Shown in pieces: positions 26,581-34,762 of a stretch of 51,867 nucleotides of DNA (within the stretch, counting starts at the first letter, position 1; each line of letters begins with the position of its first letter). Made by a program: the position numbers and the translations under genes. Origin of the DNA: an uncultured Arcanobacterium sp. (GTDB taxonomy: Bacteria > Actinomycetota > Actinomycetes > Actinomycetales > Actinomycetaceae); contig CAUAGM010000009.1 in NCBI GenBank assembly GCA_958428545.1, positions 1 through 51,867 on the forward strand, read 5' to 3'. The notes under the pieces are model-generated. The model saw only the letters and a program-made list of their open reading frames with translations. It was not told where the DNA came from and searched no databases.

Positions 26581-27423
26581 TCAGACTGCTGCGAGTATAC
26601 CAGCGCCCACGAGAATGACGACCGCGGCAGCGAGAACAAGGCGATACAATACGAACGGCAGGAAAGATTTAGTTTCCACTAATTTCAAGAACCACACGAT
26701 CACGGCATAGCCCACAACAAATGCGACGAGAGTTGCAACAAAAGTTGGCAGTGCACCCACAGGAGATGCGACTCCGCGTGAGGATAGGAGCTTATAAAAA
26801 CCAGAACCGAATACTGCTGGTATCGCAAGAAGGAAAGAAATTCGAGCTGCAGCAGCGCGCGTATACCCTAAAAGCAGACCAACAGTAATCGTTCCACCAG
26901 AACGGCTGACGCCAGGAATCAAGGCGAGAGATTGAGCAAAACCGAGAATCACGCCGTCACGAATACTCATTTTTTCTAAAGGAATCATGCGTTTGCCTAC
27001 GCGATCAGCGATACCTAAGGCGAGAGCAAAGACGACGAGCATCAGCGCAGTGAGGTAGAGATTACGAAAGACGGTATCGATCACGTCTTCTAGCAACAAG
27101 CCCAGCACAACGATAGGAATCGTACCGCAGATAACGATCCACCCCATACGAACATCAGGATCCGAATACGAAATTCGCTTGTGCTCATTAACCCAAGGCA
27201 TTGACGCAAACCATTTTCGGATAATACGCACAATATCTTTACGGAAATAGAGAAGAACTGCAGTCTCTGTGCCAAGTTGAGTGATGGCAGTAAAAGCAGC
27301 TCCAGGATCTCCTAAATTCGGAAATAGCCCGCCAACAATACGTAAATGCGCTGAAGAAGAAATCGGCAAAAATTCCGTGAGACCCTGCACAAGACCTAAA
27401 ATAATCGCTTCAAAAATATTCAC
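26581..27423 (-). CDS. uppP: Undecaprenyl-diphosphatase UppP
   Basis: Integral membrane enzyme that dephosphorylates undecaprenyl diphosphate to recycle the lipid carrier for peptidoglycan; also called BacA for its link to bacitracin resistance. 280 residues with about eight membrane segments. Signature motifs QGLTEFLPISSSAH and IPGVSRSGGTI are intact. The start GTG 27423 lies exactly six bases after TATAGT, pointing to a leaderless mRNA. Confidence 0.95.
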   Translation of the reverse strand: MNIFEAIILGLVQGLTEFLPISSSAHLRIVGGLFPNLGDPGAAFTAITQLGTETAVLLYFRKDIVRIIRKWFASMPWVNEHKRISYSDPDVRMGWIVICGTIPIVVLGLLLEDVIDTVFRNLYLTALMLVVFALALGIADRVGKRMIPLEKMSIRDGVILGFAQSLALIPGVSRSGGTITVGLLLGYTRAAAARISFLLAIPAVFGSGFYKLLSSRGVASPVGALPTFVATLVAFVVGYAVIVWFLKLVETKSFLPFVLYRLVLAAAVVILVGAGILAAV

Positions 27424-27435
27424 AACGTCACTATA
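27424..27435 (-). promoter_or_regulatory. -10 hexamer for leaderless uppP transcript
   Basis: TATAGT (27430-27435), six bases, then the GTG start; no Shine-Dalgarno. Confidence 0.6.
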
Positions 27436-27468
27436 CGCAAGAAAGGGAAAGTCTCGAGCACCGCCACC

Positions 27469-27494
27469 CGCAGTGAGGTGAATACCTCACTGCG
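27469..27494. repeat. 11-bp stem-loop upstream of uppP
   Basis: CGCAGTGAGGT and its exact complement flank a GAAT loop. It lies between the uppP promoter and the acidic-protein gene, 226 bases after the latter's stop. No T run follows on the minus strand; it may still help end that transcript. Confidence 0.5.
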
Positions 27495-27570
27495 TCATCA
27501 CTTCTGCCACAACGTACATCAATATTGGCGATATGAATGGTATACGTAAATGCTCAGCCTCGCAGAGGTT

Positions 27571-27594
27571 AATGCACTAATGCACCAATGAACT
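27571..27594. repeat. 8-bp tandem repeat, three copies
   Basis: AATGCACT / AATGCACC / AATGAACT in direct succession in the spacer upstream of uppP. Confidence 0.6.
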
Positions 27595-27657
27595 ACTACC
27601 TAATACTGCTAACCAGAAGAACATTTCTGCAGCGCTCTACCTTCACGCGGCGTATCA

Positions 27658-27710
27658 CGTCGCCACATAGAGCGCGTCGCCACATAAAACACACGCGTCA
27701 CATAGAGCGC
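27658..27710. repeat. Imperfect direct repeat containing CGTCGCCACATA
   Basis: CGTCGCCACATA occurs at 27658 and 27675 (period 17), with a shortened copy CGTCACATA at 27696; the flanking AGAGCGCG is also repeated. It lies right after the stop of the acidic-protein gene. Confidence 0.6.
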
Positions 27711-27719
27711 GGATAGCCA

Positions 27720-28061
27720 CTATTCGCAGTCATCGATATCGTCGAAGTCAGCACTTTCATCATCAGCATCGTCGATTTCGCTATCATCATAATCATCGAC
27801 ATCGCTATCAAAATCTTCATCGAAATCATCGAAGTCGATATCGTCATCGTCGAAATCTTCATCGTCATACGTATCGAAAGGAGCTTCTACCCCAAAGTTG
27901 GTGAAAATTACGTCGTCATAGACTGTATAGGCATCAGCGAGCCGCTCCGACGCACGTAGAACGCGCAGAGCTTCAGAATCTTCAGTATCAATTACCGCTG
28001 CGTGAAATTCCTCCCACGCCTGAATAAGCGCCTGAAAGGCGCGACGAGGATCAGTAGCCAT
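27720..28061 (-). CDS. Small conserved-looking protein with a highly acidic tail
   Basis: 113 residues. The first ~55 form an amphipathic helical region (RRAFQALIQAWEEFHAAV, LRASERLADAYTVYDDVIF); the last ~50 are almost all Asp/Glu/Ser/Phe. I recall similar small proteins in other actinobacteria, without a known function. The ATG at 28061 follows TAGGCT by exactly six bases (leaderless). A histone-mimic or nucleic-acid-displacing tail is possible but unproved. Confidence 0.75.
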   Translation of the reverse strand: MATDPRRAFQALIQAWEEFHAAVIDTEDSEALRVLRASERLADAYTVYDDVIFTNFGVEAPFDTYDDEDFDDDDIDFDDFDEDFDSDVDDYDDSEIDDADDESADFDDIDDCE

Positions 28062-28073
28062 GCGTTGAGCCTA
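28062..28073 (-). promoter_or_regulatory. -10 hexamer for leaderless acidic-protein transcript
   Basis: TAGGCT (28068-28073), six bases, ATG. Confidence 0.55.
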
Positions 28074-28118
28074 TATCAGTCGAGCAGAAAATCCAAGACG
28101 TTTAGCTAAATTCCACGC

Positions 28119-28610
28119 TCACTCATTCTCGCTCTGCCCAAGCACGCGAGCGATATTTGGCGGGAAATAATGCGGACCTTTTAAGACTTTTCCATCTTCT
28201 CGATAAATCGGCTTGCCGTCGTCACCAAGTTTTGAAAGATTAGAAGCCTGAATTTCAGCCAGTACGCGACGCATCGGAATCCCCATCTCAAGCGCCATAC
28301 CGTAGACCACATAGGTAATATCTCCTAAGGCGTCTGCAGTTTCTACAACGTCACGAGTGAAATCATCTTTTTCCACTGCGTTCGAATATGCTTGCTCAAT
28401 AATACCGCGGGCATCTTTTCCATATACCGCACCGACAAGCTCGCAAAATTCTTCTGCGATAAGCTGCATACGCATATGAATGCGCTCGCGATCGACACTC
28501 GGCTCATCATGCACGCACGGAAGATTGTAGGTCTCGTGAAATTCGCGCACGAGATATTCGGGTTTATCTGGATCGGCTGCCGACTTCGGCACAGAATCTG
28601 AAGTTCTCAT
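28119..28610 (-). CDS. MazG-like nucleotide pyrophosphohydrolase
   Basis: 163 residues of the all-alpha NTP-pyrophosphohydrolase (MazG/HisE-like) superfamily. The metal-binding acidic residues appear as AEEFCEL and ADALGDITYVVYG, the ExxE...(E)xxD arrangement of the fold. Likely hydrolyses a non-canonical or excess (d)NTP; substrate unknown. The ATG at 28610 lies six bases after TAGCAT, again a leaderless layout. Confidence 0.82.
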   Translation of the reverse strand: MRTSDSVPKSAADPDKPEYLVREFHETYNLPCVHDEPSVDRERIHMRMQLIAEEFCELVGAVYGKDARGIIEQAYSNAVEKDDFTRDVVETADALGDITYVVYGMALEMGIPMRRVLAEIQASNLSKLGDDGKPIYREDGKVLKGPHYFPPNIARVLGQSENE

Positions 28611-28622
28611 ACTGCCATGCTA
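28611..28622 (-). promoter_or_regulatory. -10 hexamer for leaderless MazG-like transcript
   Basis: TAGCAT (28617-28622), six bases, ATG. Confidence 0.5.
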
Positions 28623-28732
28623 CGGCAGATTAAGAGTTGAGGCGAGACGAGCGCATAAGGCACAATACCTTGGCAGAGCTGGCACGTATTATGCGATGAC
28701 GAGCTGCTCACACATCATTTCAGCCGATGCTG

Positions 28733-28767
28733 AACTGATGAACTATTGAACTGCTGAACTATCGAAC
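28733..28767. repeat. 8-bp tandem repeat, four copies plus three bases
   Basis: AACTGATG, AACTATTG, AACTGCTG, AACTATCG, AAC in succession: an AACTnnyG-type unit. It lies in the non-coding stretch between the MazG-like gene and the tRNA terminator (28623-28860), in which I see no gene. Confidence 0.65.
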
Positions 28768-28860
28768 CCACGTAGAGCTAAGCGCCACAAGGCAGACTTT
28801 TTTGACGCTTAATTCCATATTTTGCTGCTTCCTCAAGAAAATAGCTTTATAGCAACAAAA

Positions 28861-28888
28861 AACGGATACGATCTTTATCGTATCCGTT
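28861..28888 (-). terminator. Rho-independent terminator of tRNA-Leu
   Basis: A perfect 12-bp stem with a four-base loop begins six bases after the tRNA 3' end and is followed on the minus strand by a run of T (complement of the A run at 28857-28862). Confidence 0.88.
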
Positions 28889-28894
28889 ATTGCG

Positions 28895-28980
28895 TGCGCG
28901 GAGGGGGACTTGAACCCCCACCCACTTATGCGTGGACTAGCACCTCAAGCTAGCGCGTCTACCTATTCCGCCACCCGCGC
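28895..28980 (-). tRNA. tRNA-Leu (GAG anticodon)
   Basis: An 86-base class II tRNA. The acceptor GCGCGGG pairs with TCCGCGC before discriminator A. The D-arm contains GGCGGAATAGGTAGACGCG, the anticodon arm is CTAGC-TTGAGGT-GCTAG with anticodon GAG, there is a long variable arm, and the T-arm is GGGGGTTCAAGTCCCCC. CCA is not encoded. Reads CUC/CUU leucine codons. A clear terminator follows. Confidence 0.96.
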
Positions 28981-29076
28981 AGGTGTCATTTGCGACTGTT
29001 AAAAGATATCATCTTGAAACGAAATTGACCAATCTGACGCCATAGTAATCTGCACCACATATTGATTCGGCACAGA

Positions 29077-29601
29077 TTATTCCTCGTATTTCGGAGTTTC
29101 CTCTTCACTCGATTCTTCTTTATCCGCCTCTTGATGAGCGCAGGAAGGGTATTCCACTACCATTTCCGCGTCTTCGATATCATCACTAATCATCGCCGCA
29201 AGAATCGCAGCAGAAAGAATATCAATTCGCTTTTGCACGGCTTTAAGTTCATTCTTTTGTGCACTCTTACTCATCACTGCCACCACAGGAAGCAAACTAT
29301 CCAGCTCGTCTAATTCATTGCGCCACGCGCTGGCTTGTTTAGCAACAGCAGGAGTATTTGCCGACGCATACAGATAGGTGACCTGATCGCGCAACACGTT
29401 AATTTTTCCTGCAATCACACGAGCAGAAGCACTTCCTTTTTTAGAAGGAGCGATGAGCAGCACCCGCTGCTTAATAGTAGAGAAAACTTCTGGATTTTCT
29501 GCGGCAAGTTTTTTAAGCTGTGGCCCGTAAGTTTGAATAATTTTGACGATTGCTGGTCCTGCCACTGTGGCAATTTTAACCAATGTGCCAAACTTCCCCA
29601 T
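29077..29601 (-). CDS. Hypothetical protein, helical with acidic tail
   Basis: 174 residues, family not identified with confidence. Begins MGKFGTLVKIATVAGPAIVKIIQTYG (only partly quoted: a conserved-looking hydrophobic helix), then a Lys-rich helical middle (KKLAAENPEVFSTIKQRV, AVMSKSAQKNELKAVQKRI), and ends in a Glu-rich tail. No clear catalytic motif. AGAGGAG precedes the ATG at 29601. It may associate peripherally with the membrane through its first helix; that is a guess. Confidence 0.7.
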   Translation of the reverse strand: MGKFGTLVKIATVAGPAIVKIIQTYGPQLKKLAAENPEVFSTIKQRVLLIAPSKKGSASARVIAGKINVLRDQVTYLYASANTPAVAKQASAWRNELDELDSLLPVVAVMSKSAQKNELKAVQKRIDILSAAILAAMISDDIEDAEMVVEYPSCAHQEADKEESSEEETPKYEE

Positions 29602-30082
29602 TACTGCTCCTCTTTCTGCTGTCCGCTCGTTGTGCCTTTAGCTCTTTTGATAGATCCCAGCTTTACTTACCTGATCTCCATACTACCGCGTGCTGTATTT
29701 TCATGCTTTTATCGGATCATTAAGTCGCTCTTTACCCTCCTAGTTCGTCTGCTCTGCCTAGCTTGCCCCCTCCCCACACATAGAGCAGCATCGCCCTCGT
29801 AGAAGGGCGCATGATTATGCTGTGGCGCCCCCCCCGAAAAAAGTCCATCTAGAACGCCGTCATCGAAAGAAGGCAGAGAAACCTACAGCATAGAAGTTTC
29901 AATAAAAATATCGAAGCACCTCGCAATCGCGAGCGCAAACGCAGTCGCAATCACAAAAGCTACAGTTAATTGTGCCTTTAAGCCTGAATCTTTGTAACAG
30001 CTTTGCAGCCTCAAAGCCGTCAGCAGCACCTACATAGGCAGACATACACGCTACCATCTGCCACTGCATAGGCTAAACACGC
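29602..30082. other. Intergenic stretch without a recognisable gene
   Basis: Nearly 500 bases with no supported gene; a plus-strand open frame entering from 29335 is largely antisense to the upstream gene. It includes a run of eight C (29828-29835) followed by G and six A. No tRNA, riboswitch or strong hairpin recognised. Confidence 0.5.
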
Positions 30083-30094
30083 TAGGCTTACACT
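30083..30094 (+). promoter_or_regulatory. -10 hexamer for leaderless YciI-like transcript
   Basis: TAGGCT (30083-30088), six bases, ATG. Confidence 0.55.
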
Positions 30095-30379
30095 ATGGCA
30101 GAAAAAATTTTCGCAGTTCATTATATCTACGATCCATCGCGTAGCGCTGATCTCGCCCGTATTCGCCCAGACCACAGAATCTTCCTGCGCAGCCTTTACG
30201 AATCGGGCACTCTTCTTGCTTCAGGACCTTTTGGTGACGGCGAAGCGTTGATTATCGTCAGAGCTGACGAAAGCACGCAGGCTCTCGAGCTGCTTAATTC
30301 CGATCCGTTAAACGCAGCAGGCGTCATACTCAGCCGCACAGCAACCGAGTGGAACCCCGTTATCAGCCCTTGGGCATAA
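30095..30379 (+). CDS. YciI-family protein
   Basis: 94 residues with the ferredoxin-like YciI fold: FAVHYIYDPSRSADLARIRPDHRIFL holds the Asp-His pair conserved in this family (RPDHRIFLRSL), followed by GTLLASGPFGDGEALIIV. Family function is unclear; a chlorophenol- or heme-related enzymatic role is known only for relatives. Leaderless start at 30095. It converges on the suf operon's last gene. Confidence 0.88.
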   Translation: MAEKIFAVHYIYDPSRSADLARIRPDHRIFLRSLYESGTLLASGPFGDGEALIIVRADESTQALELLNSDPLNAAGVILSRTATEWNPVISPWA

Positions 30380-30419
30380 AAATCGGGCGTAAACACGCGC
30401 AATTTTTACACATTATTTT

Positions 30420-30842
30420 TCACACATTAAAGCCCAAGGCACGTAACTGTTCGCGCCCTTCTTCTGTGATACGGTCAGGCCCCCACGGTGGAAGCCACAC
30501 CCAGTTGATAGTGAATGAGCTAGCAATCCCATCCATGGCAAGGCGGCTCTGCTCCTCAATCATATCCGTTAGAGGGCATGCGGCAGAGGTAAGCGTCATA
30601 TCGGCTGTGACTGCATTTCCATCAATGTGTACACCATAGAGCAAACCCAAATCCACAACGTTCACACCAAGTTCAGGATCAATCACATCACGAAGAGCTT
30701 CACGCACGTCTTCTTCTGTGAGCGCACTATGCGAAAGCTCCGAGCTATCAGCATACGCATCAGCTGGTGACGATTGACCATCGGAAACTGCTGAACTTAC
30801 CGACGTATCCCACTGCGGCATCATTTCTTTTTCTTCCATCAC
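30420..30842 (-). CDS. sufT: Fe-S assembly factor SufT (MIP18/DUF59 family)
   Basis: 140 residues. After a ~45-residue Ser/Asp-rich N-terminus comes the MIP18 domain: EALRDVIDPELGVNVVDLGLLY, then MTLTSAACPLTDMI with the conserved cysteine, ending WGPDRITEEGREQLRALGF. SufT proteins help mature Fe-S proteins. Last gene of the suf operon; AGGAAAG precedes its start. Confidence 0.92.
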   Translation of the reverse strand: MMEEKEMMPQWDTSVSSAVSDGQSSPADAYADSSELSHSALTEEDVREALRDVIDPELGVNVVDLGLLYGVHIDGNAVTADMTLTSAACPLTDMIEEQSRLAMDGIASSFTINWVWLPPWGPDRITEEGREQLRALGFNV

Positions 30843-30851
30843 AGCTCTTTC

Positions 30852-31319
30852 CTAGTTTTGTGTTTTCTTTACGATAGCTTCATCAGCTGCTTCACGCAGA
30901 GCCATCCAGCCAAGCAATGCGCACTTAATTCGGGCTGGAAATTTAGAGACACCCTGAAATGCTGACGCATCGTCAAGTTTATCGGCAAGATCATCATCAA
31001 TCTGTGAACCGCGCGCATCCATCATAGTGCGAAACGCATCATACATATCGGTAAGTTCATCGAGACTCTTACCTTCGAGCATATCCGTCATAATTGAAAT
31101 TGACGCTTGTGAGATTGAGCAGCCATGCCCCTCCCAGCGAATCTCCTCAAGGCGAGAAGCATCACTGGAAAGTTTCACCTGCATATTCACCTGATCGCCA
31201 CACGTTGGATTCACTTGAAAACTCTGCCCGTCAGGAGAATCAATAACTCCTTCTCCGTGGCGTTCACGAGATGCATCTAAAATTATTTGTTGATACATCT
31301 GCTCCAGATCGCTGCTCAT
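30852..31319 (-). CDS. sufU: Fe-S assembly sulfurtransferase SufU
   Basis: About 155 residues. Zinc-binding SufU that takes sulfur from SufS and passes it to SufBCD. Ligand motifs are NPTCGD, GHGCSISQAS and RIKCALLGW; the insert that separates SufU from IscU is present between them. Start ATG 31319 (MSSDLEQM) after GAAGG is preferred to ATG 31331. Nine bases before sufT. Confidence 0.93.
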   Translation of the reverse strand: MSSDLEQMYQQIILDASRERHGEGVIDSPDGQSFQVNPTCGDQVNMQVKLSSDASRLEEIRWEGHGCSISQASISIMTDMLEGKSLDELTDMYDAFRTMMDARGSQIDDDLADKLDDASAFQGVSKFPARIKCALLGWMALREAADEAIVKKTQN

Positions 31320-31425
31320 ATCTACCTTCATTCGCCTGTGCTTATCGTTTCACATAATTCTACGTCGCCCAAACAGCTCGTGCCCATAAGCTCCGCCATA
31401 CCTATATCACACATACCACACACGA

Positions 31426-32745
31426 CTATTCCACACGGAAAAACGATCGTACACCACTGAGCGCATCTAAGAACGCATCAACATCTGCTTGCGTATTATA
31501 AGGAGCCAAAGATACTCGAGACGAGGCATACACATCAAAGAAACGGTGAATAGGCTGGGCACAGTGATGCCCCACCCGCACAGCAACACCTGCCATATCG
31601 AGCACCTGCCCCACATCGTGCGGATGAACTCCCTGCACATCAAATGCCACAACACCCACACGATTATTCATATCTGTAGGGCCAAGCACACGCACTCCAG
31701 GAATCTGCTGAATACCAGAGAGCAGATAGCGTGTAAGCGCAGATTCATAGCATTCAATCTGCCCCATCCCTGCTGCAGTCATGTAATCTACTGCTGCGCC
31801 CAATCCTACCGCCTGAGCAATAGGCTGCGACCCTGCCTCAAAACGCGCAGGAGGCTGAGCATACGTTGTGCTCTCCATCGAGACCAGCTCAATCATTGAT
31901 CCACCGAATAAAAATGGTGGCATTGCCTGCAAAAGTTCACGCTTGCCATAAAGAGCACCAATGCCGGTTGGCCCATACATTTTATGCCCCGAAAATACGG
32001 CAAAATCTACATCAAGATCTTTCACACACAACGGAAGATGCGGAGCGCTCTGGCATGAATCCAGCACAGTCAAAGCCCCCACAGCATGAGCCGCATCAAC
32101 GATCTGCCCAACTGGTGAAATAGCGCCCGTCACGTTTGAAACGTGCGTAAACGTCACAAGTTTTGTATGATCATCGATCACGCTCTCAGCAGAAGAGATA
32201 TCAATCCGTCCATCTTCCGTGAGATCCAGCCAGCGAAACTCAGCTCCAGTGCGTGCACACAGCTCTTGCCAAGGAATAATATTCGCGTGGTGCTCTGCGC
32301 GAGTGGAGACGATATTATCCCCAGCGCTGATATGAAAACGTTCGGTGACGTCTGCACCCGCTTTGACGCTCGAGCCGCGCCCCACACTCACATTTCCAAG
32401 CACATACGCAATTTCATTGAGAGCCTCTGTGGAATTTTTTGTCCACACTACTTCATCACAATCAGCGCCAATGAACTGCGCTGTTTTTTCGCGTGCACGT
32501 TCGTACGCGAGCGTACTTATCTCCGCCAACTCGTGTGAACCTCGCGCAACTGCACCATTATTTTCACGTTCTTGGCGCACCACAGCATCAATCACTTGCC
32601 GTGGCTTTTGGGCAGTAGCTCCAGAGTCTAGATAGACAAGCGCTTTTCCACTACGCATTACCCGTGAAAGAATCGGAAAATCGCTGCGCGCAAACGGCGG
32701 TGTATATACCTCACCGCCTACACACAGCGAATCACCTTCGATCAT
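31426..32745 (-). CDS. sufS: Cysteine desulfurase SufS
   Basis: PLP enzyme releasing sulfur from cysteine for Fe-S assembly. 439 residues. Group II features: LDSGATAQKP at the start, AEHHANIIPWQ, the PLP Lys in FSGHKMYGPTGIG, and the active-site Cys region VRVGHHCAQP. The ATG overlaps the sufC stop by one base (TGATG), so translation is coupled. A 106-base spacer separates it from sufU. Confidence 0.95.
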   Translation of the reverse strand: MIEGDSLCVGGEVYTPPFARSDFPILSRVMRSGKALVYLDSGATAQKPRQVIDAVVRQERENNGAVARGSHELAEISTLAYERAREKTAQFIGADCDEVVWTKNSTEALNEIAYVLGNVSVGRGSSVKAGADVTERFHISAGDNIVSTRAEHHANIIPWQELCARTGAEFRWLDLTEDGRIDISSAESVIDDHTKLVTFTHVSNVTGAISPVGQIVDAAHAVGALTVLDSCQSAPHLPLCVKDLDVDFAVFSGHKMYGPTGIGALYGKRELLQAMPPFLFGGSMIELVSMESTTYAQPPARFEAGSQPIAQAVGLGAAVDYMTAAGMGQIECYESALTRYLLSGIQQIPGVRVLGPTDMNNRVGVVAFDVQGVHPHDVGQVLDMAGVAVRVGHHCAQPIHRFFDVYASSRVSLAPYNTQADVDAFLDALSGVRSFFRVE

Positions 32746-33536
32746 CAGGCTTCCACCGCGCCTTTATCCTGTGTGCGTGCAGCCGCAGCAGCTTCATATT
32801 CTTCATATCCGTGCTCTTCAAGCTGATCTGCCAGCTCTGGACCGCCCGATGCCACAACGTGCCCGTCTACGAATACATGCACAAATTCTGGCTTGATATA
32901 GCGTAAAATACGCGTGTAGTGAGTAATGAGCAGCACGCCGTTGTTCGTTGCCTCATGCACGCGGTTTACTCCCTCGCTCACGAGACGCAAAGCATCGACG
33001 TCAAGCCCTGAATCCGTCTCGTCGAGAACGGCAAACTTTGGCTTCAAAATTTCCATCTGCAGAATTTCGATACGTTTCTTCTCGCCTCCAGAAAAGCCTA
33101 CGTTCACATCGCGCTCAGCAAAATCTTTTTCAATTTTGAGAGCTTCCATCGATGATTTCATGTCTTTTACCCACGTGCGGATCTTCGGCGCTTCTCCATC
33201 AATTGCCGTCTTTGCGGTGCGAAGGAAATTACTCACAGACACCCCAGCAACTTCCACAGGATACTGCATAGCAAGGAAAAGCCCTGCACGTGCACGCTCG
33301 TCTGCGCTAAGAGGCACCATATCCACCCCATCGAGCAAAATCTTCCCGTGAGTGACCGTATATTTCGGGTGCCCAGCGATCGCATACGCCATCGTGGATT
33401 TTCCAGAGCCATTCGGCCCCATAATGGCATGAATTTCACCGTCGTTAATAGTGAGATTTACACCCTTGAGAATTGGTTTCGGGCCATCTTGAGTTTCCAC
33501 AGATACATGGAGATCAACGATTTCGAGTTTTGACAC
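32745..33536 (-). CDS. sufC: Fe-S assembly ATPase SufC
   Basis: ABC-type ATPase of the SufBCD scaffold, 263 residues. Walker A GPNGSGKST, signature FSGGEKKRIEI, Walker B FAVLDETDSGLDVDAL with the SufC-typical D-S-G-L-D-V-D, and the switch His in LLITHYTRIL. The C-terminus is Ala-rich. Coupled to sufS. Confidence 0.96.
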   Translation of the reverse strand: MSKLEIVDLHVSVETQDGPKPILKGVNLTINDGEIHAIMGPNGSGKSTMAYAIAGHPKYTVTHGKILLDGVDMVPLSADERARAGLFLAMQYPVEVAGVSVSNFLRTAKTAIDGEAPKIRTWVKDMKSSMEALKIEKDFAERDVNVGFSGGEKKRIEILQMEILKPKFAVLDETDSGLDVDALRLVSEGVNRVHEATNNGVLLITHYTRILRYIKPEFVHVFVDGHVVASGGPELADQLEEHGYEEYEAAAAARTQDKGAVEA

Positions 33537-33586
33537 TGTTTTCTTCTTTCGTTGTGGTTAATTTCGTTCATTCGCTTCGTGAGATA

Positions 33587-34759
33587 TTAGCTCGTCACTG
33601 TATGCGCTAAGGTATGCCCAAGCTCTGCATCGATATGCGCTAAAAGTTTTTCTTGCACAGATTCCACGCCAATTTGATTAATAAGCTCCGCAAAAAATCC
33701 CATGACGACCAAGCGCCGTGCTTCTTTCTCTGGAATACCTCGCGAGCGCAGGTAAAAGAGCTGCTCATCATCAAAACGTCCAGTTGCTGAGGCGTGCCCA
33801 GCCCCTTCGATATTGCCCGTCTCAATCTCCAGATTTGGCACAGAATCAGCGCGCGCACCCTCTGTGAGTACGAGGTTACGATTGAGCTCATACGTCTCAA
33901 TCCCCTCAGCTTCAGGGCGAATCAAGACGTCGCCAACCCACACCGAATGAGCATCGTCACCTTGAAGTGCTCCTTTATACGTCACGTGTGAACGGCACTT
34001 CGGCTGGTTGTGATCGACGAAGAGACGATGTTCAAGATGCTGCTCAGTATCCGCAAAATACGCACCTAGAAGATTCACGTCTGCTCCTTGCCCAGCAAAC
34101 TCAACTGCTGAGGTGACGCGCACAAGAGAGCCTCCGATACTTACGACAATATGCTTGAGCACTGCATCTTTACCAGCACGCATACGGAAACTCAGAGCGT
34201 GGCGAGCATTATCGTCCCAATCTTGAATACTTACGAGCGTAAGATGAGCACCAGCAGCCAAAGATATTTCGATGCCTTCGGTGAGGCTTGAAGAACCAGT
34301 GTGATTCATAATGATAGTTCCGCGTGAGTTCTCTCCTGCATCGATGAGGAACTCTAGTGCACTCACAGAAGAATCGTCACTGCCATTGATAAAAACTGAC
34401 GCCTCTTCTTTAAGTTCGCAATCTGCAGGTATAGATACCACATATGCTTGTGAAGAAGCCTCCCATGCAAGAGCACCGATACGATCTTCTGGCGCTTGGA
34501 GCCTGCCCAAACGGGGGTCTGTGCGCGCAACTTTTTCTAGTTCGATCCCCTCAGCTGTGACGGCAGGAGCCATTGCGCGAGCTACCTCAACGCGATCAGC
34601 AAAAAAATCTCGTATGCGTGCCATGGGCGTGAAACGCCACTCTTCTTCGCGCCCATGCGGCACAGAAAAATCAGCTACATTAAAACTCGTTGGTCGATCC
34701 GCGCGAGAAGCAATAATTGGCTTCGCAACATTATTTGGATTAATCGTTACTTCGTTCAT
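33587..34759 (-). CDS. sufD: Fe-S assembly protein SufD
   Basis: Scaffold subunit pairing with SufB, 390 residues. N-terminus PHGREEEWRFTPMARIRDF; beta-helix core; C-terminal FDEEQLFYLRSRGIPEKEARRLVV-like segment (here RFDDEQLFYLRSRGI), the SufC-contact region. Three bases separate its start from the sufB stop. Confidence 0.94.
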   Translation of the reverse strand: MNEVTINPNNVAKPIIASRADRPTSFNVADFSVPHGREEEWRFTPMARIRDFFADRVEVARAMAPAVTAEGIELEKVARTDPRLGRLQAPEDRIGALAWEASSQAYVVSIPADCELKEEASVFINGSDDSSVSALEFLIDAGENSRGTIIMNHTGSSSLTEGIEISLAAGAHLTLVSIQDWDDNARHALSFRMRAGKDAVLKHIVVSIGGSLVRVTSAVEFAGQGADVNLLGAYFADTEQHLEHRLFVDHNQPKCRSHVTYKGALQGDDAHSVWVGDVLIRPEAEGIETYELNRNLVLTEGARADSVPNLEIETGNIEGAGHASATGRFDDEQLFYLRSRGIPEKEARRLVVMGFFAELINQIGVESVQEKLLAHIDAELGHTLAHTVTS

Positions 34760-34762
34760 TGC

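Noticed and set aside
29335..29802. 155-codon open frame on the plus strand
   Set aside because: Mostly antisense to the 29077-29601 gene, which has a good ribosome-binding site; no plausible start or motif.
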